NCBI GenBank assembly: GCA_964023205.1
Contig: OZ026848.1
Span: forward strand, 4,764,501-4,828,500
Length of the DNA: 64,000 bases
Direction of reading: 5' to 3'
Source: Lutraria lutraria
Taxonomy: Eukaryota; Mollusca; Bivalvia; Venerida; Mactridae
Shown here: in pieces, positions 16,611 to 26,370 of the stretch
How the letters are laid out: every line of letters starts with the position of its first letter
How positions within the stretch are numbered: position 1 is the first letter of the stretch
Made by a program: the position numbers and the translations under genes
The notes under the pieces: generated by a model
The model's database searches: none
What the model was told of the DNA's origin: nothing
Seen by the model: the letters and a program-made list of their open reading frames with translations, nothing else

Positions 16611-17196
16611 ACTACAATACCTATTAGATCATTCACCGTTATTAAAACCACTACATGCTCGTGTTTGTGCCAAAGATCAATTACCTTCAGAGAAACCGCA
16701 TGACGTGAAAGCCTATATTGTGAATACCCATAATGGGAATCAACCTGGAGAACACTGGGTGGCTCTTTATTTAAAAGACAATAAAGCAGTGTACTTTGAT
16801 TCCTATGGATTACCTCCTTTCGAAGAGATTCTATCCTTTGTGAAAAAACATGCCAGCAAAACTTATGTGTGGAATGCCATGAGAATACAAGGCGATATGT
16901 TACCGGTGTGTGGTGTGTATTGTCTATTCCCTTTGGATTTTATCTCACGTGAATGTGACTTGAACCAGATACTGTTAACCCGATTCAAACCGGACATGTA
17001 TGGAAAAAATGACACTTATGTGACGCATTGGTTTCATCAATATTATGGTACTTATTACATGCATGCTCAATATGTGAATAAATGTGGACAAAAGTGTTTT
17101 GCTCAACGTAACTCTAGACCAGAAGGTCACAGACGTTTGTATCATAGTATCATACATAGAAATACAACTCTTTATGGTGATGATTATATGGTGTAA
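16597..17196 (+). CDS. PRO: Adenain-like cysteine protease
   Basis: I prefer ATG 16597 (199 residues); a GTG 36 nt earlier is unlikely. The catalytic set is visible: His53 in GEHWVAL, Asp68 in YFDSYG, Gln98 in RIQGD and Cys105 in PVCGVYCL. This order is that of adenovirus maturation protease and Ulp1-type enzymes. It would cleave virion precursor proteins. AATAAA at 17239-17244 follows. Confidence 0.92.
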   Translation: METNELQYLLDHSPLLKPLHARVCAKDQLPSEKPHDVKAYIVNTHNGNQPGEHWVALYLKDNKAVYFDSYGLPPFEEILSFVKKHASKTYVWNAMRIQGDMLPVCGVYCLFPLDFISRECDLNQILLTRFKPDMYGKNDTYVTHWFHQYYGTYYMHAQYVNKCGQKCFAQRNSRPEGHRRLYHSIIHRNTTLYGDDYMV

Positions 17197-17238
17197 ACAA
17201 TGTTACTGTTTCATGTTGTTACTGTTTCTTGTTACAAA

Positions 17239-17244
17239 AATAAA
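17239..17244 (+). terminator. Poly(A) signal after the protease gene
   Basis: AATAAA lies 43 nt past the protease stop and is the last such signal before the accessory gene at the right end. Confidence 0.55.
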
Positions 17245-17330
17245 AGTTTAGAAAACTGAAACTAGGTGTCTGTTGTCTTTTTTCTAAGTTCATAAAATTA
17301 CCAATCAAGCTCCGCACATGCATCGGCGCG

Positions 17331-17397
17331 TGACGCCATCCAACCCTAGGGTGACGTCATCCAAGCAATATGACGTCATCCAACCACGAGAGTGGGC
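17331..17397 (+). promoter_or_regulatory. Triple CRE-like promoter plus GC box
   Basis: TGACG(T/C)CATCCAA occurs at 17331, 17352 and 17371; the last two contain perfect palindromic CRE sites TGACGTCA. GGGCGG follows near 17392. No TATA box is visible. The sites lie 50-130 bp upstream of the likely start codons of the last gene. Confidence 0.65.
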
Positions 17398-17423
17398 GGC
17401 GTAATACAATACTCCGTCTTACA

Positions 17424-17900
17424 ATGCCTCATTTCCTTCTGAGAACTCAAACACTCAAGATGGAGGCTTTATTCAATGAACTCAAAACAGCAAAACAACT
17501 GACTGAAAAACAGAGCAGGGTATGGCGTTCAATCAGTCGCTTAGCGGCTAGCATTGTTAGAAAAAGGGAACGTGATCTTCAAACCATTGGTGAGACTTTG
17601 AATACCATTGAAACCAATCGATTTCATCATAGAGAAGAACTGTCTCAAATGCGAGAGCAATTTCGAGATCAAGTCAGAGAAAGGCAGCGAGATGCTCGGG
17701 AACGAACGGCGAATAGACAACGGGAACAACAACAAGAAGAAGAGCATTGGCGTATCATCACTACCGCTCAAGTTGAGTACACGGAACAACCACCAGTACC
17801 AGAACAGGAATGGTCCTGTGGGGATCTAACATGCAGGCTCTGCTATCCCCCACCAGACTGCCAATGCGAACTATGTACCCAACCAGATCAGTCAGCATAG
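17424..17900 (+). CDS. Polinton right-end accessory coiled-coil protein with Cys tail
   Basis: The frame is open from ATG 17370, but that codon lies within the CRE repeats, so ATG 17424 or 17460 is more likely (158 or 146 residues). A long Arg/Glu/Gln-rich coiled coil (about 30-110) is followed by a Pro/Glu linker. The tail CGDLTCRLCYPPPDCQCELC has six cysteines and is probably metal-binding. The stop at 17898-17900 is 12 nt ahead of two histone-type stem-loops inside the right TIR. No family recognised. Confidence 0.7.
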   Translation: MPHFLLRTQTLKMEALFNELKTAKQLTEKQSRVWRSISRLAASIVRKRERDLQTIGETLNTIETNRFHHREELSQMREQFRDQVRERQRDARERTANRQREQQQEEEHWRIITTAQVEYTEQPPVPEQEWSCGDLTCRLCYPPPDCQCELCTQPDQSA

Positions 17901-17912
17901 ACAACTATCAAC

Positions 17913-17928
17913 GGTCCTTTTCAGGACC
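17913..17928 (+). terminator. Histone-type 3' stem-loop, first of two
   Basis: GGTCCTTTTCAGGACC then ACCA, 12 nt past the stop of the right-end gene. The 6-bp stem and TTTC loop match histone mRNA ends, with one compensated pair relative to the second copy. Confidence 0.7.
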
Positions 17929-17934
17929 ACCAAC

Positions 17935-17950
17935 GGCCCTTTTCAGGGCC
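17935..17950 (+). terminator. Histone-type 3' stem-loop, second of two
   Basis: GGCCCTTTTCAGGGCC then ACCA, matching the known histone consensus (GGCYCUUUUCAGRGCC) at every position. CGAAAGAAAA at 17963-17972 resembles a histone downstream element. Confidence 0.78.
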
Positions 17951-18153
17951 ACCATGTCTTTTCGAAAGAAAATTCTCTCATTGTCTAAGTCTATACACAC
18001 ACAAAACAATGGTCCCAGAACATTCCTAAAATTCAATTCATACTATTTTGGGGTACAACATTGATTTCCAATTTGTCCTAATTTGTCACAATTTTGAAAA
18101 CTTTGGGGACCAAAATGGGTGCAAATGGTCCCAGGGTATCGCCGTATACTACT

Positions 18154-18159
18154 GTCATA
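18154..18159. repeat. Target-site duplication, right copy
   Basis: GTCATA, identical to 895-900. Confidence 0.93.
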
Positions 18160-19671
18160 ATTATACAACCCATGATCATACCGTTATGGAGTAAAAATAC
18201 ACATAAGGTCTAACGGCAAAGGAAAGTACATTGTATCATGAAGGATACAAACATAATTGTATTTTGTATGTTGTCAATACCATAACAAGACTATTTAAAT
18301 GATAATATACGTACAACGTAAATCAAACGCTTTATAAGTGTATGTACTAGACTAAATAGTCCAATTTGGCATTAACATAAATTAACAAGGTTATTGACTC
18401 ATTTAATGATACTATACAAATGAATGCGCATCGTCAAGCAAAACCATCTTAAGTGATTGTAGTCAATTTGGCACTCATTTTAGATATTAACATTATTTTT
18501 AATATGTTTCGATCATTACAAAAATAGTGTTTTAACTTATAGTATTGTTTCACACAACATATAAGAACATTATATTGAGACCCCTTTGTTGGCTGTCTTG
18601 ACCTTTTCCTATAATATAATAATAAAATTATTATATTTTACTACTTTCGTCATCAAGAAATTAAGAAGTTCGTAAAAGTAAACTGGGAATAATTCCTTTA
18701 CATTTTAGACACTGTCCTGTCATAGTATACGCCAAGAAATAGCTAAAAAGGTCAAATAAAACATTATGCTATTCAGATTGTTCATTAACTGTTTTATTGT
18801 ATTGGGCCCCTACATCAAAAGACAATCAAAACTTTTGATTCCTCAAACAGAATTACTGGCGACACCACGAAAAAGTAAAGTGATAAGTGAATTGATGTGC
18901 CGGTCCGTAATGGGCATATGAGTGATGTTTATTTCTCTTGTACCATTTGAATAAAAAAATGCTCTATATTGTTGATCAAGACAATTTCTTTCTATATCAA
19001 CATATTTTGGATATGTATCATTTGTGTTGAACGAGGAATTGTTTTTTCTTTTGAATTAGGTACGTTATCGACGTCATTCCGGTCCCGATCTTAGACTTTT
19101 CGAAATTGTATTTTTAAACAAACCTATCCAATTATGCACACCTTTAGTACTTGTTAAATTGACAACTCTTTTACATGCTATAGCGAATTCGTAAGCAACT
19201 ATCGTAATGTTATCAAAGACATGCTGTCATTTAAACCACTTCTTTAAGTTTTGTTCAAAGTCGTTGTATAACTTGTCTACAATGTAAGTAAATACTAGCA
19301 GAAAAGCATTTTTGATACAAATAGTGCTAGTACTATTCCTCTCGATTTTAATGTAAAAATACCGTTGACAACATAAATTAAGCTTAACGAACTTACGACA
19401 GAAGTTGGTGGTATTTTTACAAAATGATTAGGTTTGAATTAAACACCCGTGTAACAAGTGTTAGATGAAAGCTCGGGTCGATGCAGATTGGCTTATTGCA
19501 AAAAATGTTCAGGTAGTTTAGCTACTTAAAGCCTTATAAGACGCGAGAGTGAGCATATGGCTTCAGGAATAAAATTGTGGATTGTAAACAAAAAAAAAAC
19601 AAGAGAAGTGGTGGAAATACTGACGGGAAACAACCATAGAAATATGGATTAGGTGTAAAAAGCATTGTATG

Positions 19672-19965
19672 ATTGTCATATCAGATCTGTAAATAGTATG
19701 ATATATTTCCTAACAAGAAAATGATACGCAGTATTGTTGCCCATTACTTTTTTTTGTAGAATAGCCTTCAGTTACCGAACTTATGCTTGTGTAGTATAAT
19801 CAGACATAAGGCGTAACTAATCGTTTGCGTCTGGTTAAATGCTCATTTAAAATATGGTAAATAAGAAAGAATGTTTTATTGTTAAAACTCTTTGAAGTGT
19901 ACAGAAAGGTAAAAGGGGAGATAGTGGATCTACCATTCCTCTACCCTGATAAAAACCTTTAAGAG
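19672..19965 (+). repeat. Dispersed repeat, copy 1
   Basis: It aligns by eye with 54930-55215: shared GATTGTCATATCAGA start, a TTGTAGAA-CTTCA block, an AAGGCGTAA-TAAT block, GTTAAATGCTCAT, and an AGGTAAAAG-GAG-TAGTGG end. Family unknown. Confidence 0.65.
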
Positions 19966-22900
19966 GGCAGGTCTGTTACGAGAAACAAACCTTTTTAACA
20001 CCTTTATTCTCGGGACATTAAGGCCAAAGATGGTTCTATTGTTTTGCTCTTGCCAAAGGAGAAAATCAACTCTTTGACCAGTTTCTTAATGCCTTATGAT
20101 ATAGACTCAAGGTCCTGTCGTATCATTGTTGTTTTCCAAAAGTCATTATCATAATTACATTGCAACAATGAATCATTGACACATATTAGGAAAGTGGTGA
20201 ATATACACTTAATTTAATAAAAGGGTGCATCTCAACTAACTGTGGCAAACACATATTTCTAGTATGGCATGACTTAAGCACTAACCAATGTCCTTCTGCT
20301 AAGAAAGCGGACTTCTTTATCAACTCTGAGGTATTTCTGTCATGTTATAATTTCTCTTATATCATTTATGATGATATTTACAGAAAATCTAGACTAGTTG
20401 TCCTTGAATATGTTATTTTGACAGTCTTCGTCTTTACGATTAAACATCTTATTCCCCATGGCATGACAAGTTTGATTTATTCAAGATTGAGCATGTTCAA
20501 GTTCCCATTGTGTTCGAAACAGACATATCTATTGGCTTTATAGGCTGTTTATAAATGTAATAATTCATGTTTCACTGCCTAAGTAACGTGGACATCTTTG
20601 CACATATATCATACGTTCTTGAAACAATACATCAGTTTGATAAACCATCAGATGGGTAAATACTCTAAAAACAGGAACAGGATAAACAACAGACCATACA
20701 TCAAGGGCCTACACAAACGAAATATTCCAGTACATACTGATTATAATAACGCACCTTCCCAAACAATTCTCCCACTGCCCAAACCCAAAGGCATCCCAAC
20801 ACATAGGGCCATGCCCAAAATTGAGGATGGTTTAGTTGGTCTTAATAGGTACCTTGAGATAGTTTTAACCATCTTACTGTTAAATTAGATAATTATAAGA
20901 TAGTATCAATAAAATCACAAATGGATTTGTTGAAAACTTGTTGCAAATATATATAGATATTAATAATAAGGCATAGATAATAAAAAATGAGAAAACGGCT
21001 TATTTGTCAAGCGCACTATTTCTTGGCAGTATGAGTTTTTTTCCATTTACGCTAATTAGGATTCTGTTCATTTTTAAGTACTCGTTCTATCCATTAAGAC
21101 AAATTCCCATTGGAATACATCCTGATTAGCTTGTTTGTTTCTGCTTTAGTTCAAACTGACAATCTTTTTCGTGAGGGAAAATTGTTTTTTTTTTCATTGT
21201 ACGTTCCCATGCCAATAAACAAATCTTTGTTTTATCGCTTCCGATTCATGTGCTAAAAATTTAAAACATACGGCAAAAATACCTAAACATCAACACCACG
21301 GAACGATTTAGAGGAACTCTGAAAATTTAAACAATCTCAGCACAAGAGAGTTTCAAGCCTTCGATTAAAATTCGCCAGCCCTCGAAAAGTAATGTTGACA
21401 TCGGCGCTTTGTGTGTCAACATTATTAAGTTTCTCAGCTGACAATGATTTTGAAAATGCCCTCTCAGAAAAGTGATATCTGATATCGAAAAATGAAAAAA
21501 AAAAATAATAATAATTGTTAAGTACTCATTTTGTATGACGTTACATAATTCTTTACAAATGCTTGTACTGGCTTAAGAAGCTTTAATATGATGGGTTAAC
21601 AAGAATAATTCGATTTTAAAAATTGTTTTAGTTGGATCTGTGATAAGTAAAATAAATAAATGAAAAATATTAAATTACCGTAAATCTGTTTGGACTGTAC
21701 GCGCATCGTGGCTGAGCATGTTATATTACAAGGTGACTTTACATTGGAAGCGGGGGCGAAGTACAATAATTACGCATATAATTTACACAAGGTGTGTCAA
21801 ATTAGATGTAACCTAAAGATACGTCAGAGTGACGTAAAACCCTACATAACGCCCGTGAGGAGCATCTAAGAGTAGAACACACTGTCAGTATAATAACAAG
21901 AACCCTGGCTAGATTGTCTGAAATTTTAGGTCCTTGTGGATTTCGTATCTCCTTTAAGGAAATATAATTAATTGCTTTTATTAACAGTGACGCACCTGAA
22001 GGGAAAATGTGTCACATATGTACCTTGAATGCTAACTTTGGAGAAGTCTATAATTATACTCGTTCTTGTCTTAGTTACGGCTGTTACTGTAGGGGATTTA
22101 GATTTGCTATTTTTGTCTGCGGAAGCAGTTATACTGAAACTTGATAAGGTTATATTGACCAACATGTTTGCCAGTTGCTGATCCTTGTTGCTTCAAGCTT
22201 TTAGCGGCTTCGAAGGTCGCACAGCTTGTAGACATTGATGATAATTATGATCAATTTGATTTGATTTCAGGGTCTTTTTTTAGAATACTTACTGTCAGAT
22301 ACATATGTTGAAATGGATCAGTAAAAAGCTAATAATTGCACCAAGAAACGGAAGCGCAGCACTTAATTATGATCAAGGACATTTTTGTACGTTATGGAAT
22401 AAATCTACAATGTTTCCTCATCACTCAACCGAAGACTACCGTTGAATTATTTAATGCTAAATGTGTTTAGTCTAAGCGAGATACGTCACCTTAGGGCGCT
22501 GTAGGATACAACTAAAAAATAATGAGCATCTTCAGACATATCAATTTTAAGTCAGCTTATTTAAGTTCAAACGCATTACTGTCGTTACTCATAATTTTAC
22601 CACTGCTCTTCGGCGTGTTTCTAATGCGTTCATAAGGTATTAGACGCATTGACTGAAATATATATGTATCAAAAGCTTTATTTCATATTGAGTTTTTTTA
22701 ATACCTTTTTATATAAATATAATTTATGCAATTCAGAATGTGTTTTACGTAATTTTGAGCTTACTAATCATACTACTTGGCAGTGAATCTGTTTCGTGAG
22801 TCTGTGAGCGTCATATCAGATCATGTTCAAATAATGCAAAGACGTTGACACTGTCTTCAGTTACTTTTTGTTGGAAAGGCATAATCACAACCAGAAGTTG

Positions 22901-23309
22901 AATAAAATTATGCATTAATATTTTTCAATATATTAACCACCTCGGAAGCCGACGAAAACTTATTTTGATTATAAGTTAAAAAATATGTTCCAGATAATTA
23001 TAGAATGCGTGATACGCACCTAATAATTTGCATTCTCAGCGTTTCGTACTAGGACTTATAAATTAATTTTTTAAAACGGATGCTTTGAAATCGTTTTAAA
23101 TGAAGCGGATCGTTTCCTTTCAATCATTTACATTGTATAATCATTCCTTATCGCAAAATAAAATTGATACATTTACTGTGAAGGAATCACTCGTGATGAT
23201 AAATATCTGAGTGCTGATAATTTACCGGTAGCTTTTAAACATTTTAGTAGACCTACATTGTCGACCGGTTATGTCTTCTGATCAATTACCATCGTTGTCA
23301 GTTCAAATC

Positions 23310-23420
23310 TTACTTATGTTCACATGTGTGGAAGCTGTTCAGCTAGTACACAAATGTCTGAGGTACGACCCAGGTATACAAATGAGGTCTTCCTCCGTCA
23401 TTAAAGCTGAAAACGACACC
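23310..23420 (+). repeat. SINE body fragment
   Basis: ATGTGTGGAAGCTGTTCAGCTAG...CCAGGTATAC...AGGTCTTCCTCCG resembles the body of the SINE copies at 55381 and 110-290. No A or B box is preserved. Confidence 0.4.
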
Positions 23421-23756
23421 AAATGATTCTTGCTTCTGCTGTGGCGAGGAAACATAAAAATAGATTATTCCATACACAGGTAACCGTATCATGAATAGAT
23501 TATTAAAATATGAAAAAAAATATATAAAAAAAACTATTTATTGATATGTTAACAAGGTATATTTCAACGAAAATTCTCTGGACGATCACTGAGGTGACTT
23601 TTGTTTTTCAATTTCATCAAGGATTCCGGTGAATTCATGCAAATGAATATACTTTTTACGGCCGTAATTGAACAGAAACATATTCATGCATCAAAGCTTA
23701 CATTATTTTACCTTCATATGACTCTAGAGAAATCCCAGAGTATTTTGTAACGTTCG

Positions 23757-23835
23757 TTTTCATTGGCCGGGAACTAAATTCTTGTACATACGTCATTTCG
23801 CCTGGGAAAACCCTTTTGAAATCGGCCAATGAAAA
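23757..23835. promoter_or_regulatory. Perfect 13-bp inverted repeat with CCAAT boxes
   Basis: TTTTCATTGGCCG at 23757-23769 is exactly repeated inverted at 23823-23835. Each arm carries a CCAAT box and TACGTCATTT lies between. It looks promoter-like, but no gene starts recognisably on either side. Confidence 0.35.
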
Positions 23836-24794
23836 TGGTTGTCACAAACTGGATAGCACGCGCGTCATATGAACCAAAATGGAGTCTATCGGGGATAAAA
23901 ATTAAAGCCGAAAATTTGTTTGTTCGAATACGGTCCAGGAAAACATGTTAGTTGATTCGACCGCCGTATATAGCTGAAAGCTTGTTGAAAAAAGGGCACT
24001 AAACCAAATAAATAGACGCTTAGCTATAAATTATTTTCGAATTGCAGAGACTTCCTGCTTCTGTCACGTGTAACGCGTGTGTATTAAGTCGCTTTTGGAA
24101 AGAAAATAGCATTTGTGACGGTACCGGTTCTATTGGAATGCTTTAATCTTTGCGTAAGATTGAAGTGATATACAGATTACACCCACGGAAGTCAATTCAA
24201 AAGAAAATTTAATACCTTCTGACAAAGGGGTGTTGTTGTCTATAGCAGCCTTATAGCTCCTGTGTGGCATACTAGGTGCTCCAGGAAATGCTTTACTCGA
24301 TTATTCGCATGATACAATCCCAATTGGAAATTTCTACAATTCCACTAAGTTTTCATTAGAACGCTTTTACATAGACATTATTGCATACGTGTTAACGACA
24401 TTAACGGATGTTTACTACATTTGTATTTTAGAAAATGGACTTAATAATTAATGCCAGACATATTGAGAAGATCAGTTCTTATCCCAAGCTGATATTTAAG
24501 CTTTATCCTAAAAGCATGATACAAAAGATATTGTCAATAACTCTCGTCTGATGGTTCCTTTTTACGATTTTGTTATTGGATGAGACAACCTTGGTTTTGA
24601 TGAATTATAAGCTTTTTTAACGATGATAAAATAAGTCGACATGACCAGAACACTAAAAGAGGATTATATGGTAAAACAAATTTACGTCATAAGTATTTTA
24701 AGTATACTTCTCTAATAAATCGCAAATCTGCTATGTAATATTAGCCGATGAGTTAGGTAAAATAATATTTCCTCTTTGATATAGTAGAATTAAT

Positions 24795-25000
24795 TGAAGC
24801 ACAGGGGCCTCTGTCTTCGAGACGCTATGGTCTCTGATAAGTGATTACTAGCCCATCATCGAATCAAATCCCACAAATTTCACATATTCGGAAACTCTCC
24901 AGCCAGCTTACGTAAAGCCGGTGAATCTGCCTTAGTGTACGCCTGATATTTGTCCCGAATTGTCGCCATATGATCTCGGCTAAAGGCGCGACGACAAACC
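24795..25000 (+). repeat. Decayed tRNA-derived SINE
   Basis: It begins GGGGCCTCTGTCTTCGAGACG and has a degenerate B box, then CAGCTTACGTAAAGCCGGTG and a CGACGACAAACCCC tail shared in outline with the copy at 54127. Confidence 0.5.
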
Positions 25001-25951
25001 CCAAACACACAAAAATGAACCAGTTTTACATCTATAAATACTTTTCTGCGTGAAGATAAAGATGATGAAACTATATAAGCTAGTGAAGTTATAAAGAATA
25101 ACTAGACCTCATGATGATTTTTATCTAGAAGTACAATCTAATGAATTGCAATTTAGGATTATTTCTAATAAGTCGCTACATCATCTCTGAATTAAGTGTA
25201 CTTTTGCTTACAGGGCATTCATTTATCTAATGTCTCCAACGTTTAATTTTAGGTCAACCGGAAATGGAAATGAAAAGTATACAGGATAATAGACTTGGAA
25301 ACCGATTTGTCTCTCGAAATTGTCCATACTATTTTTTCTGCAGGTTTTAACATCACACAAACTGCCAGGGTCCTTATGACGAGTACAAAACACATTCCAT
25401 GCGCGAGAAGCTTCCCCCGGGGCGATCTGACGTTTCTTAAATAATCTTGGAGAACGTACAAGATGGTACATATTAACATATTTTCACTAAATTTGTAGAT
25501 GTATGAATATAATTCACAAAATGTTCGAATAAAAAAAGGAAAAAATCAAATGCATGACTTTGAAGATATTGTAATCATCACAATTACCACAGTATCCACA
25601 CACACTGAACTGACAATTTCTCTCAACCAACGAAAAGCGAAAAACTCCATTTAATACATCTCAAATTTTGCTATTTGCTTGTAGTTTTTACTTAACATTT
25701 TAAATACAAATATTAATGTCGCAGAGTCAAGTATTGTAGGTGGCCATAATGGTCCACCGTACTTTGTACATATGTACATCCGGTGGTTATTTATATTTTT
25801 TTCACTTTCTCCATTTATCTCATCATTTATCATTAAATCATTCATTTACTTTCATTTAATACTCCATTTCGTCATTTCATCACAATAATTTACTAAAATC
25901 TTTAATTTATTTCAGAAAATCCACAACACGCATGCGCACCTTTTTCAACTC

Positions 25952-26370
25952 GCATTTACCATAAACTTTCAAAGAAGTCAGACGTGTTATTTTTTTTTCT
26001 CTACAGGTATACCATTTATGTAAAAGACATTTTTGTAAATTATTGTATTCATGTTGTTCTTTCTATATCATTATTTCATTACTGTTCATGTTGTTTTCAT
26101 TTTGCTTTTGTTATCATACATGTATATATCTTGGCATTTACTATAAACTTTCATAGAAGTCAGACGTGTTATTTTATTTTCTCTACAGGTATACCATTTA
26201 TGTAAAAGACATTTTTGTAAATTATTGTATTCATGTTGTTCTTTCTATATCATTATTTCATTACTGTTCATGTTGTTTTCATTTTGCTTTTGTTATCATA
26301 CATGTATATATCTTGGCATTTACTATAAACTTTCATAGAAGTCAGACGTGTTATTTTATTTTCTCTACAG
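25952..26370 (+). repeat. 182-bp tandem duplication (about 2.3 units)
   Basis: Units start at 25952, 26134 and 26316 (partial). The second and third are almost identical over their shared length. Each contains TTTTATTTTCTCTACAG, which looks like a splice acceptor, followed in the first two by GTATACC. The short open frames here are just these repeats. Confidence 0.88.

Larger units (their letters stand above)
901..18153 (+). mobile_element. Polinton/Maverick (adintovirus-like) element, near complete
   Basis: This is a 17.25-kb element bounded by long TIRs and a 6-bp duplication. It encodes the full Polinton core: PolB, packaging ATPase, retroviral-type integrase with chromodomain, adenain-like protease, double-jelly-roll major capsid and single-jelly-roll minor capsid proteins. 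The core genes run rightward from 4109. Accessory genes fill 1065-3999 in both orientations and the right end. The two TIRs are identical along their length except for one short indel, and all large genes but PolB are open, so the insertion looks recent. The capsid set implies a virus-like life cycle for the family; whether this copy is active cannot be told from sequence. Confidence 0.96.
17909..18153 (-). repeat. Right terminal inverted repeat
   Basis: Reverse complement of 901-1153 apart from one short indel. It ends ...GTATACTACT directly before GTCATA. Confidence 0.95.
18160..25951. other. Gene-poor AT-rich host DNA
   Basis: I find no coding region with recognisable content. The open frame at 20598-20888 is low complexity and unsupported. 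Listed separately are a dispersed repeat (19672-19965), an inverted repeat with CCAAT boxes (23757-23835) and SINE fragments (23310-23420 and 24795-25000). Confidence 0.6.

Noticed and set aside
20598..20888. 96-codon frame
   Set aside because: Low-complexity composition, no splice or promoter support, no family resemblance.
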